Assembly (NCBI GenBank): GCA_963704855.1
Contig: CAVPHY010000028.1
Coordinates: forward strand, 620,001-684,000
DNA: 64,000 nucleotides
DNA from: SZUA-36 sp963704855
GTDB taxonomy: Bacteria; Pseudomonadota; Gammaproteobacteria; Xanthomonadales; SZUA-36
Direction of reading: 5' to 3'
Both the position numbers and the translations under genes were made by a program. The first letter of the stretch is position 1; each line of letters starts with the position of its first letter. The notes beneath the pieces were generated by a model, which saw only the letters and a list, made by a program, of their open reading frames with translations, was not told the DNA's origin and ran no database searches. Positions 43,094 through 52,429 of the stretch are shown piece after piece.

Positions 43094-45835
43094 CTATTCG
43101 GCTCCAGCTAGATCATCAAACTGATTCTGCATCCGTTCGGCTTTTTCAAGCTCTCCCCGATGGCGATGAATCATGATTCGCGCCTCAAACGCATCAGCCC
43201 AACGGGGTGTCAGGTGATGGTGATATTGCAGGTACAGGGCTAATGCCAGATCCAGCTGAACAGCCGCTTCTTCGATCCTTCCACTGCTAAAAAGCGCTAT
43301 CCCCAGCGCCGTACGCACATGCATCTCGTTGGGACTTGGCGCGGGAGCGGCAAGCATCTGGTCCAGGGAGGATTGATGAATGGCAACGGCAGTGTCGTAG
43401 TCACCCATCAGGGTGGCCAGAGTGCCTTCCGCATAGTCCGGATCCAGCATGCTGCCCGGACGACGAACCGGATAATCCGCGCTGACGCCGTCGAGCATCC
43501 GGCGCGCGCCTTGCCCGTCGCCATGCCAGGCGAACGAAAGCGCCAACGCGATTCTCGCTGCATCGGCGGTGGTGTGATAGGGCAATCCAGTGAGCGGCAC
43601 GTCCTGCGTGGCGGCCAGCCATGCGTCGCCCTGTATGAGCGCCTCGTCGTGACGCCGGGCAGCCACCAGGCTGCGTGTGAGGTTCGATAGTATCGCCGCC
43701 TCGGCCGCTTTGTCGGGGCCACTGAATCGCGCCAACACCCGCTGGTAGTTGGTGATGGCTGCGTCCAACTCACCGGCACGATCCTGAATTCGGGCGAGAG
43801 TGCCAAGATTGGTCTGGGCCCGGCTGTTCTGGTCAGGGTACATCTGAAGACTATCTTCCACCGCCCCGGTCAGCAACTGGATGGCCGCTTCCATCTCTCC
43901 ATTGGTAGCCAGCGCATCGCCGTAGATCAACCGGCTTTCGATGGACAGCGGATCGCGTTTCTTGTCTCGGCCGATGCGGCGCACCTGTTCAAACGCATTG
44001 CGCGCGGTGGTCAAGGCCTCTTCATTTTCCCGGTTACGCAGGTATGCGCTGGCCAGGATCAACTGGCCGTTGATCGCTCGCGGATGGGATGACCCCAGCA
44101 GTTTTATGGCCAGCTCAGCCGATTCTTGGGCGGTCTTCACTGATTCAGGAAACTCCCAAGCCTGGGTGTGCATGAAAACCTTGCTTTCCAGAGCCGCAAG
44201 CAGGTATTCCTGGTCAAGCCCGGGAGTTACCCTGGCCTGAGCGATCAACTCCAGCAACTTGTCACGGTTATCCAGCAGATCGCCCGGCAGTCTGTGCCTG
44301 CTAAGCTCAATCGCCCGGGCTGAGACCGCCACAGGGTGATTCTCACCGAGGGCCGAAACGGCCTGTGCAGCGACAGTGGTAACCAGCGTTTCCGTGGCCT
44401 CAACGCCGCGGATTCGGGTCAGCCCGTCCACCAGCAGCAACTTGATACGGAACCGGGTCTCCAGGTCCAGATCCTGTCGTCGATCAAGGTCGGCCAGCGA
44501 TTGTTCCAGTAACTCGGCAACGGTGGGATTGATCGGTCCGCTGGCTACCGGGTTACTGCTGCGGATCAAGTCCGCCAGGTAACCCTGCACCGCCTTGGTT
44601 TGCTGGCGCTGGGCGGCTACCAGTTGTGACTGCTGAAAAACCAGGGCCGCAGCAATGCCGGCCGTGGTCAGTAAGACACAGGCCCCGGCCACTGCCCATC
44701 GGTGGCGAACAAAGAACTTGCGGGCCACGTACCCAAATCGATCCGGCCGGGCCTGCACCGGAAAACCACGCTGGAAGCGGCGGATGTCATCAACCAGGGC
44801 TTGCACGGATGGATAGCGTTCTTCGGATTGGCGCTTCATCGCCTTCAATACAATGGTGTCCAGATCGCCTCGCAATTGCCTCGCGGTGGCGGGCTGGTCC
44901 GTCCGCGAACTGGGTCGGGTGATGGAGCCATGATCGATGGTCTCGGCCAGCCTGGAGTTTGGCACACCACTCAGCGAATACGGTTTCTGACCGCACAGCA
45001 GTTCATACAGAACAACACCGAGGGAATAGACGTCGGTGACCACAGTCAGGGGCTCGCCCAATAGCTGCTCAGGCGAGGCGTAGTCCGGCGTCATGGCTTG
45101 CGCCCCCCAAAGGCGGGTCACCGTGGAGTCCGTTTCACCCTGACTGTCGAGAATCTTGGCAATCCCAAAGTCCAGCAGATGGGCACTGCCCTGCTCATCA
45201 ACCTGGATATTGGATGGCTTCAGATCCCGATGAATCACCAGGCGGGCATGGGCGTGGGCTACCGCGTCAGCAACCTGCAGGAACAAATCGAGCCGTGCGG
45301 TCAGTCCAAGCTGGCGCGTTCGACAAAACTGGTCCAGCGGTTGGCCCTTGACGTACTCCATGGCCAGCCACGGCTGGCCCTGTGCCGTCAGGCCCGCGTC
45401 GTACAGACGGGCGATGTTGGGATGGTTGAGCGATGCCAGAATATCCCGCTCCCGCTCGAGAATGGCGGCCAGTCTCGCATCAGGGAAGGCAAACCGCGGG
45501 CGTTTGAGAGCAACCTCACGGTCGGGCTGTCCATCGACCCGCCTGGCCAGCCACACCGTGCCCATGCCGCCGCTGCCAAGTTCCCGGATGAGTTGGTAAG
45601 GGCCAACACGGGTGGAATGGTCAACCCCACGCTCCGCAGTTCCGTTCAAATCCAGGGATGGTCCTGCCTCGAACGAATTGTCTTTTCCCAGTTCTTCTGC
45701 CTGGACCAGAAGCCTTTGAAGGTCTTCCCGAAGCTCCGCAGCCTGTCTCTGCAACCAGGCGGCGCGCTGCTCATGTGGCAGGTCCAGCGCCTCGTCAAGC
45801 AAGTCATCGAGCTTCCGCCAGCGAGCGGAGTCCAT
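43094..45835 (-). CDS. Membrane Ser/Thr protein kinase with C-terminal TPR-like sensor
   Basis: About 913 residues from ATG 45835 (MDSARWRKLDDLLDEALDL), which overlaps the sigma-factor stop codon (TGATG); the open frame upstream to 45871 is not used. A Hanks-type kinase domain covers residues 80-350: glycine loop GSGGMG at 87-92, ATP lysine Lys111, catalytic HRDLKPSN with Asp204, DFG at 222-224 and TPDYASPEQ in the P+1 region. All catalytic residues are present. One membrane helix (WAVAGACVLLTTAGIAAALV) follows at about 385-405, and the remaining 500 residues are helical TPR-like repeats that would face the periplasm. Kinases of this type in operon with an ECF sigma factor phosphorylate and activate that factor in the described EcfP/PknT system. 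Confidence 0.9.
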   Translation of the reverse strand: MDSARWRKLDDLLDEALDLPHEQRAAWLQRQAAELREDLQRLLVQAEELGKDNSFEAGPSLDLNGTAERGVDHSTRVGPYQLIRELGSGGMGTVWLARRVDGQPDREVALKRPRFAFPDARLAAILERERDILASLNHPNIARLYDAGLTAQGQPWLAMEYVKGQPLDQFCRTRQLGLTARLDLFLQVADAVAHAHARLVIHRDLKPSNIQVDEQGSAHLLDFGIAKILDSQGETDSTVTRLWGAQAMTPDYASPEQLLGEPLTVVTDVYSLGVVLYELLCGQKPYSLSGVPNSRLAETIDHGSITRPSSRTDQPATARQLRGDLDTIVLKAMKRQSEERYPSVQALVDDIRRFQRGFPVQARPDRFGYVARKFFVRHRWAVAGACVLLTTAGIAAALVFQQSQLVAAQRQQTKAVQGYLADLIRSSNPVASGPINPTVAELLEQSLADLDRRQDLDLETRFRIKLLLVDGLTRIRGVEATETLVTTVAAQAVSALGENHPVAVSARAIELSRHRLPGDLLDNRDKLLELIAQARVTPGLDQEYLLAALESKVFMHTQAWEFPESVKTAQESAELAIKLLGSSHPRAINGQLILASAYLRNRENEEALTTARNAFEQVRRIGRDKKRDPLSIESRLIYGDALATNGEMEAAIQLLTGAVEDSLQMYPDQNSRAQTNLGTLARIQDRAGELDAAITNYQRVLARFSGPDKAAEAAILSNLTRSLVAARRHDEALIQGDAWLAATQDVPLTGLPYHTTADAARIALALSFAWHGDGQGARRMLDGVSADYPVRRPGSMLDPDYAEGTLATLMGDYDTAVAIHQSSLDQMLAAPAPSPNEMHVRTALGIALFSSGRIEEAAVQLDLALALYLQYHHHLTPRWADAFEARIMIHRHRGELEKAERMQNQFDDLAGAE

Positions 45836-46425
45836 CAGACGTCCAACCCCGACAAGCGCGCTTTGAGCCATACCCGCGCGCGAGTCCAGACCCGTCGCAC
45901 AGTGCGATCGGTGACCCCCATCGCAGCTGCGATATCGGCTTCACTCATGCCGGCGAAGTATTTCAATTCCACCACATGGACCATTTGCGGGTCGTGTTTG
46001 GCGAGTTCCTCCAATGCCAGATGCAATTCAAGGACGTCGATGTTGTCAGGGCCCTGCTGTTGCTCGCTCAGCTCCACACGCTGCAGTCCGCCGCCATACC
46101 GGACCGCGCCACGCTGACGTGCCAAGTCTACGATCACCGAACGCATCACCCGACCGGCGTAGCGATAAAAGTGAGCACGATCTTCGACCGTCAATTCACC
46201 AAGCCTGGAAAAACGCAGGAACGACTCATGCACCACCGCCCGGGTGTCCAGCGTGTTGCCACGGCTGCTGGGATTCAGCCTAAAGCGTGCCAGGCGACAC
46301 AGTTCCGGATAAGTATGGGCAAACGCGGCCTCGGCGGACTCCTCATCACCGGCTAACGCAGCATTGATCAAGAATGTCAGATCCTTTGGTTCGTCGGCTA
46401 TATCGTTCACCAGTGTTAGCTCCAT
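45835..46425 (-). CDS. ECF RNA polymerase sigma factor (kinase-linked type)
   Basis: A 196-residue sigma factor starting at ATG 46425 (MELTLVNDIADEPKDLTFL). The sigma2 region is around EAAFAHTYPELCRLARFRLN and ESFLRFSRL; sigma4 with the helix-turn-helix is MSEADIAAAMGVTDRTVRRV followed by WTRARVWLKARL. No anti-sigma gene is present; the next gene, overlapping by one base, is a Ser/Thr kinase, as in ECF groups controlled by phosphorylation. The frame is open to a TTG at 46473, but this enters the mobile repeat whose edge is at 46457, only 31 bases upstream of the start codon. The native promoter has probably been lost or replaced; a TATACT lies at about 46434-46439 and could serve as a -10. 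Confidence 0.87.
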   Translation of the reverse strand: MELTLVNDIADEPKDLTFLINAALAGDEESAEAAFAHTYPELCRLARFRLNPSSRGNTLDTRAVVHESFLRFSRLGELTVEDRAHFYRYAGRVMRSVIVDLARQRGAVRYGGGLQRVELSEQQQGPDNIDVLELHLALEELAKHDPQMVHVVELKYFAGMSEADIAAAMGVTDRTVRRVWTRARVWLKARLSGLDV

Positions 46426-46456
46426 GTGAATATCAAAGTATAAGAGCACGATCCGC

Positions 46457-47878
46457 GAGTATAGGTAAAACAAACGCTATATTCACCTGAAACCCAAAGT
46501 ACAAAACAGCCACTCTTGTTCGACTTTCAGTTGTAATGCAGAAGAAACGGATCAAGCTTGCGCGATCAGATCTAAACATTGGTCAGATAAAACTGAGTTT
46601 TTCGCCAATCCTTGAACCCATGACGCCTTTTGGTGTTGTAGAACATCCTCGAGTTGAGCCAGGAAGCCGTGGCCCTGCTGAGCACTGCCATCTGATCACG
46701 AATGGATGTTTTCCGCTCTAGCCCCGGGCACCGAGCAGGTAGAACGCGGCCCAGTCGCGCGGGTCGATCAGTCATGCGCTTTACGAGGTGGGTGGGGAGT
46801 ACCGGAGGAATATGTGGCTGATGAACGGGTAAATACCGGGATCGTTCTCTCAAGCAACCGCTCAAGTACCATCCAAATCCGCTGCAGTCTATGTACGACA
46901 CCGGCCCGAGATGACCCTGCTTTACCAGGTTGTTCGGGAGTACTGGCCGGAGTTCCAGGCGGAACTGGCCAGCCATGGCCGGTACTTGCCGGCATATGTG
47001 ACGAAAGAATTTGATGAGCACCTGAAATTCGGAAGGCTTGAGCACGGTTTTCTCAGGGTCCGGTGCGAATCCTGCCACGATGAAAAATTAGTCGCTTTCA
47101 GCTGGCCGCAGCAAGGTCGCAGGGTAATGACTTTACAGACCTTGGCCGATTGTGGAGATGACCAGTTTACAACAGGAGTTGGCAATGTGGCTGGATTTTC
47201 ATTGCATGCCGGGGTTGCCACCGAAGCTAATGAACGAGCGACCAAGAGTAGGCGCCTTCAGGCGAACTGGAACGTTTGTGCCTGTACATAACAAGACCAA
47301 CGATTTCCGCCAAACGTCTCTCAATCACATGCAACGGTCAGACAAGTTGTAGGCTGAAAACACCTTGGCGCAACGGCACCACGCACGGCGTTTTCGCACC
47401 CAATAGCAAGTATCGCCTGAGGGCGGCGCCTACTCTTGGCGAAGAACCGGTAGTTATTCAGAAGATACTTAATCACCTGGATAACAATGCAACTTCTGCA
47501 GCAACAGCACTGTTGCCGGAATGCCGGGCTTTGCCGATCCTGCCTATGAGTTTGTTCGACTGAAGGAATGGACCTGACCGCTGCACTGATATACCGTTCG
47601 AAACCTGGTAACGGCGGGACTCTTTTCGCCAAATGGTCGGAAATGGTGTGAAACAGAGGCATAATCCAGTTTTCGCCGCTTTCAACGTTCAACTGGCGCA
47701 ATGTTTCACAGTGAATTCACCAAATTGCTGATGTAATGTGATGTTTAATACAGGTGGAATTCCGGCAATATGGCGTTTATATGCACTATACCCCGCTTCG
47801 TTGTCGATGGTAAAGTTGTGTCCGGATTAGCGGAGTATCAGCCATGACACGCGAAAACTGGCGACGTCACCAGGGCAT
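46457..47878 (+). mobile_element. 1.42-kb mosaic repeat, copy A (IS91-derived, non-autonomous)
   Basis: Nearly identical (a handful of substitutions and one indel) to 51009-52429 in direct orientation. Contents in order: a leader; on the minus strand the end of an IS3-like OrfB (SRMFYNTKRRHGFKDW, about 46572-46695); 56 bases identical to the end of icmF (46760-46815); the N-terminal zinc domain and scattered parts of an IS91-family transposase (46867-47570); about 280 bases of non-coding sequence; and finally about 36 bases of the amidase gene whose intact form follows copy B. Copy A ends at GCAT 47878 and runs into the 3' end of a LysR gene. No complete transposase is encoded, so any movement would need help in trans. 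Confidence 0.88.
46870..47570 (+). pseudogene. IS91-family transposase, internally deleted (copy A)
   Basis: Readable pieces are AAVYVRHRPEMTLLYQVVRE, then WPEFQAELASHGRYLPAYVT and FGRLEHGFLRVRCESCHDEK (N-terminal zinc-binding domain, first CxxC kept); directly after that QGRRVMTLQTLADCGDDQFT and TTGVGNVAGFSLHAGVA, which belong some 200 residues later in a full protein; after a frameshift YITRPTISAKRLSITCNG and LKTPWRNGTTHGVFAPNSKY; and after another deletion the C-terminal VIQKILNHLDNNATSAA. The catalytic core is missing. Confidence 0.8.
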
Positions 47879-48804
47879 GTAAATACATGGTGTCCTAAAG
47901 GGGATTGTCGAAGTATTCCATGCAATGCTCGAAAAAAACGCCGGGTGACCCGGGTCATCGGTGTTTCCATGCAGGTCATGAAGGCGTACTCGTGCTCGAT
48001 CAATGGCGAGAACTCGCGCAAAACCACATCCTTGCCTGCATACTGAAGGGCCAGCATCTCGTTGACGATGGCGATGCCGATACCATGCCGCGCGATCGCG
48101 CATGCAGCACCGACGGTATGGGTCTCGACACGTACATTCATTTTCACTGCTGCCTCCCTAAACACTTGGTCCAGCTGCAGTCGCGAGACCTTGCCCTTGC
48201 CCAGCAGTATCAATGGCTCATCCCGCAAATCCTGGACACGGATGGTCTTCTTCTTGCCGAGGCGATGGCGCGCTGACAACGCGCAAACGGTCTTGGAGCG
48301 GGTCATCGGGGTGCAGGTGATACCGGGGTAATCAGCCGGCAACTTGATAAAGCCGCAATCGACCGCGCGCAATGCCACCATGTCCCGTGCTTTCTCCACG
48401 CTCTGTGAGTCAAGCCGGATCCGCAGGTTGGGGTGTTGCGTCAGGAAACGTGAAATCACGTCGGACAGGATGCCTTCTGCAAAGCTGGGTGGAGCGACGA
48501 TGGTCAGTTCACCGAAATCGGCATTGTGGAGATTGCTGGCCAGTTGTGAAACACGCTCGATGCTCTGCAGGGCGATATCAACCTCCTTGTACAGGACCAG
48601 CGCTTCCTCGGTCGGTATCAGACGGCCGTTTCTGCGGTTGAACAAGGGTACCCCAATGCGGCTTTCCAACAGCCCCAGCAGACGACTGACTGCCGGTTGC
48701 GTAAGGTTCAGCCGTTTTCCTGCGGCGGTTGCGGAGCCCGCGTTGATGATGGTACGAAAACACTCGAGACTTTTCAGGTTGGTGTTGAAGGAGGAACTAT
48801 TCAT
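47827..48804 (-). CDS. LysR-family transcriptional regulator with a C-terminus rewritten by repeat A
   Basis: A 325-residue LysR-type regulator. The winged HTH occupies residues 10-70 (SLECFRTIINAGSATAAGKR, LTQPAVSRLLGLLESRIGVP); the effector-binding domain runs from about residue 98 (ELTIVAPPSFAEGILSDVIS) to 300. The final 17 or so residues (CPGDVASFRVSWLILR and neighbours) are encoded by the end of mobile repeat A (to 47878), so the native C-terminus has been lost; the regulator may still fold because the replaced part is terminal. It is divergent from the TonB-receptor fragment at 49034, with dyads between them that could be its binding sites. The effector is unknown. Confidence 0.82.
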   Translation of the reverse strand: MNSSSFNTNLKSLECFRTIINAGSATAAGKRLNLTQPAVSRLLGLLESRIGVPLFNRRNGRLIPTEEALVLYKEVDIALQSIERVSQLASNLHNADFGELTIVAPPSFAEGILSDVISRFLTQHPNLRIRLDSQSVEKARDMVALRAVDCGFIKLPADYPGITCTPMTRSKTVCALSARHRLGKKKTIRVQDLRDEPLILLGKGKVSRLQLDQVFREAAVKMNVRVETHTVGAACAIARHGIGIAIVNEMLALQYAGKDVVLREFSPLIEHEYAFMTCMETPMTRVTRRFFRALHGILRQSPLGHHVFTCPGDVASFRVSWLILR

Positions 48805-48875
48805 GGCTTGATCCCTGGTTTCGGGTTGCTGGTGATATTAAAAAACGGAAGTTCGCATCCTATTGCGTGCGATCC

Positions 48876-48920
48876 TATAACAAAATGTTATGAGTAAATA
48901 GCAAAATATCATCATATTGC
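48876..48920. promoter_or_regulatory. Candidate LysR boxes in the lysR/TonB-receptor divergent region
   Basis: ATAAC-AAAAT-GTTAT (48876-48890) is a perfect dyad that fits the T-N11-A rule for LysR-type regulators. A second imperfect dyad GCAAAATATCATCATATTGC covers 48901-48920. Two sites side by side between a LysR gene and a divergent target are the usual arrangement of recognition and activation sites. Confidence 0.5.
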
Positions 48921-49033
48921 ATGGATGGACCAAGCGCAGCATAATCGCGCAGGTCATGAACCGGTATTGAGAAAAATACTTTTACCAAATTACTTTAACC
49001 GCTCTGAAAATCATCTGTGTGGAGAAGATCAAA

Positions 49034-49855
49034 ATGCAAAAATCAGCCAGTTTCCTCAACCGAATCAGCATTCTCGGTATACCGATGCTGGCGGCCTTGT
49101 TTTCATTATATCCACTGACCTCGATCGCGCAGGCGGAAGTCGGGACAGATGACGATGCAATTCTGGAGGAGGTGGTCATCACCGGTTCAAGAATCCGGCG
49201 CCAGGATGAGGTTTCCAGCAGCCCGGTGCAGACACTGACAGAGGAAGACCTGCGGGTTGATGGTTCATTGTCCATCGGTGAGACCTTGCAACAACTGCCA
49301 TCCGTTGGCCCAAGTCTCAATTCCAATGGTTCGGCCGGTACCAGCCATGGCTCCAGCAGCTTGAATTTGCGTAACCTGGAACCGAACCGGAATCTCATCC
49401 TGGTCAATGGCCATCGTTGGGTAAACGGCGCAGGCACCCGCGGGTTTCGCGATTTTGTCGATCTGAACACGATCCCGCAGGCAATGATTGAGCGGGTCGA
49501 GGTTTTACAGGATGGCGCAACTGCCATCTATGGCGCCGATGCTATTTCCGGTGTTGTCAATATGCATACCTACAAGGATTTTGAAGGTGGACGGGCCAAG
49601 GTCTATTACGGAACCAGCAGCGAGTGGGACCGTGACTCCATCGGTGTTGATTTATTGCTGGGCAAGACCTTCGGCAGCAGTAACTGGACCCTTGCCGCCA
49701 CCTTTGTCGATGAGGACCCTGTCTATTCACAGGACCGCAAATTGACAGCCGTGCCACTTAACGGCTTGTCCGCGGGGACACCCGAGGGATTGTTCCGTGA
49801 GTCAGGATTGTCCGGGGTCGTGGGTTTCCCGGTACCCTCCGCCGGTAGGCGCTGA
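49034..49855 (+). pseudogene. TonB-dependent receptor, truncated after the plug domain
   Basis: The 273 residues present include a signal peptide (SILGIPMLAALFSLYPLTSI, cleavage near AQA-EV), a TonB-box-like ILEEVVITGSRIRRQ and a complete plug domain (SSPVQTLTEEDLRVDG, NLRNLEPNRNLILVNGHRWV, RVEVLQDGATAIYGADAISG). Only the first strands of the beta-barrel follow before the frame stops at 49855. Receptors of this type have about 900 residues, so some 600 are missing and no transport is possible. The end coincides with the start of a CapA-like gene that itself lacks its N-terminus, which points to one deletion joining two genes. ATG 49034, preceded by GGAG, is chosen over the GTG at 49019. Confidence 0.85.
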
Positions 49856-50859
49856 TGGAACACTCGTTGTGCGAAGCGCCTTACAGTGGCCTGGACGACA
49901 TCATGCGGGAGCTTCAGAAAGGCCAGGTTGTTTTTACCGATCTGGAGGTGGCGATACGTACACCCGACTCCGGTGAACCTACCCGTGAGCCGCTATTCCT
50001 GCATGGCGCAGACCCGTCCGTGCTGGTTTGTTTGCGGCGTATGGGGTTCAATCTCCTGGCCCTGTCCAATAACCACGCCTGGGATTATGGTACCGCTGGC
50101 GTTCTGGCAACCCGGGCCGAGGTGATCCGCGCCGGTTTTACATGCGCAGGCAGCGGCGCCGATATCATCGAGGCAAGTGCTGCCGGGGTGACCAGCACCC
50201 GGCCACGGGTCGCGCTGGTGGCGGCGGCCAGCGGGAAAATCCGTGATGGTGCCGCCGCGGGCAGCGGCTATGCGGGCATCAATGAAATCAGGATGCATCA
50301 ACCGGGTCAGCTGGACACGGCCGATGTCGACAGGAACCTCGCGGCAATTACCCGGGCACGGGAACAAGCGGCGATCGTCATCGCCTACCTGCATAACCAC
50401 CATTGGGGGGATGACATGAGCCTCACCCAGATGTGGACGAGGGACTACGCTAAAAAATGTGTTGATGCAGGCGCCGACATCTTTGTCAGCCACGGCGCTC
50501 CCTTGCTGCATGGTATTGAGGTCTATCGTGAGAAAATCCTGCTTTATGGGCTTGGCAGCCTCGTGTTTCACTCCAGGACCGGATTGGGGCATTACCCTGC
50601 GGAAGTCTGGGAAAGCGCGATTGTGCATTGTGATTTCATGGGCGGCCGTTTGAGCGGAGTTCAGATAATTCCCGTAGCGTTGAACGAGACGGGAGACGAC
50701 CCTGCTCAACACCTGCAGACACGCGGCCGGCCCAGGCTTGCCACGGGATCACATGCCCGGCTGATCCTCGGCAGACTCGCCAGCCTGAGTGAGGCCTTTG
50801 GGGTCAAATTGAAAATTGATGGGCACAGTGCACGGCTGAGCGGCTACCCCTTGATTTGA
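49855..50859 (+). CDS. CapA-family (poly-gamma-glutamate synthesis-like) protein, N-terminally truncated
   Basis: A 334-residue protein of the CapA/metallophosphatase-like family: GQVVFTDLEVAIRTP, MGFNLLALSNNHAWDYGTAG, VIAYLHNHHWGDDM, DAGADIFVSHGAPLLHGIEV and YGLGSLVFHSRTG are family blocks with the expected Asn/His-rich metal sites. Family members begin about 30 residues earlier with a signal peptide and the first metal-binding strand; here the frame upstream of ATG 49855 hits a stop after two further family-like residues (Ala-Leu). The N-terminus was thus removed by the deletion that also cut the TonB receptor. Translation could restart at the TGATG overlap, but the protein would be cytoplasmic and incomplete. 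Confidence 0.7.
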   Translation: MEHSLCEAPYSGLDDIMRELQKGQVVFTDLEVAIRTPDSGEPTREPLFLHGADPSVLVCLRRMGFNLLALSNNHAWDYGTAGVLATRAEVIRAGFTCAGSGADIIEASAAGVTSTRPRVALVAAASGKIRDGAAAGSGYAGINEIRMHQPGQLDTADVDRNLAAITRAREQAAIVIAYLHNHHWGDDMSLTQMWTRDYAKKCVDAGADIFVSHGAPLLHGIEVYREKILLYGLGSLVFHSRTGLGHYPAEVWESAIVHCDFMGGRLSGVQIIPVALNETGDDPAQHLQTRGRPRLATGSHARLILGRLASLSEAFGVKLKIDGHSARLSGYPLI

Positions 50860-51008
50860 ACCACCCTGAAAGGGTCAAAAGTGTCCTGGCGGTGCGTCCC
50901 TCGCCGCTGCTCCAGTTGAGCCCGCATGCGCTTCAGGAAGATTTTTTCGGGCTCGTGTATGATTCGACAACGCACCTGCAGCGGAATCAAGTATGCCGAA
51001 AATTCTGT

Positions 51009-52429
51009 GAGTATAGGTAAAACAAACGCTATATTCACCTGAAACCCAAAGTACAAAACAGCCACTCTTGTTCGACTTTCAGTTGTAATGCAGAAGAAAC
51101 GGATCAAGCTTGCGCGATCAGATCTAAACATTGGTCAGATAAAACTGAGTTTTTCGCCAATCCTTGAACCCATGACGCCTTTTGGTGTTGTAGAACATCC
51201 TCGAGTTGAGCCAGGAAGCCGTGGCCCTGCTGAGCACTGCCATCTGATCACGAATGGATGTTTTCCGCTCTAGCCCCGGGCACCGAGCAGGTAGAACGCG
51301 GCCCAGTCGCGCGGGTCGATCAGGCATGCGCTTTACGAGGTGGGTGGGGAGTACCGGAGGAATATGTGGCTGATGAACGGGTAAATACCGGGATCGTTCT
51401 CTCAAGCAACCGCTCAAGTACCATCCAAATCCGCTGCAGTCTATGTACGACACCGGCCCGAGATGACCCTGCTTTACCAGGTTGTTCGGGAGTACTGGCC
51501 GGAGTTCCAGGCGGAACTGGCCAGCCATGGCCGGTACTTGCCGGCATATGTGACGAAAGAATTTGATGAGCACCTGAAATTCGGAAGGCTTGAGCACGGT
51601 TTTCTCAGGGTCCGGTGCGAATCCTGCCACGATGAAAAATTAGTCGCTTTCAGCTGGCCGCAGCAAGGTCGCAGGGTAATGACTTTACAGACCTTGGCCG
51701 ATTGTGGAGATGACCAGTTTACAACAGGAGTTGGCAATGTGGCTGGATTTTCATTGCATGCCGGGGTTGCCACCGAAGCTAATGAACGAGCGACCAAGAG
51801 TAGGCGCCTTCAGGCGAACTGGAACGTTTGTGCCTGTACATAACAAGACCAACGATTTCCGCCAAACGTCTCTCAATCACATGCAACGGTCAGACACGTT
51901 GTAGGCTGAAAACACCTTGGCGCAACGGCACCACGCACGGCGTTTTCGCACCCAATAGCAAGTATCGCCTGAGGCGGCGCCTACTCTTGGCGAAGAACCG
52001 GTAGTTATTCAGAAGATACTTAATCACCTGGATAACAATGCAACTTCTGCAGCAACAGCACTGTTGCCGGAATGCCGGGCTTTGCCGATCCTGCCTATGA
52101 GTTTGTTCGACTGAAGGAATGGACCTGACCGCTGCACTGATATACCGTTCGAAACCTGGTAACGGCGGGACTCTTTTCGCCAAATGGTCGGAAATGGTGT
52201 GAAACAGAGGCATAATCCAGTTTTCGCCGCTTTCAACGTTCAACTGGCGCAATGTTTCACAGTGAATTCACCGAATTGCTGATGTAATGTGATGTTTAAT
52301 ACAGGTGGAATTCCGGCAATATGGCGTTTATATGCACTATACCCCGCCTCGTTGTCGATGGTAAAGTTGTGTCCGGATTAGCGGAGTATCAGCCATGGCA
52401 CGCGAAAACTGGCGACGTCACCAGCGCAT
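51009..52429 (+). mobile_element. 1.42-kb mosaic repeat, copy B
   Basis: Direct repeat of 46457-47878, offset 4552 at the left end and 4551 at the right because of a one-base deletion (GAGGCGGCG versus GAGGGCGGCG). It has the same internal order: IS3-like end on the minus strand (51124-51247), icmF tail (51312-51367, one difference), IS91 transposase pieces (51422-52120), non-coding part, and the amidase 5' end. Here the amidase gene continues intact beyond the repeat boundary, so copy B is in the context from which the right end of the repeat was derived. Copies A and B enclose 3.1 kb with the LysR, TonB-receptor and CapA genes. Confidence 0.88.
51422..52120 (+). pseudogene. IS91-family transposase, internally deleted (copy B)
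   Basis: It has the same broken protein pieces as in copy A: N-terminal zinc domain with FGRLEHGFLRVRCESCHDEK, the joined later segment TLQTLADCGDDQFTTGVGN, the frameshifted YITRPTISAKRLSITC piece and the C-terminal IQKILNHLDNNATSAA. One extra indel relative to copy A lies in the last third. Because both copies share all other lesions, the decay preceded the duplication. Confidence 0.8.
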
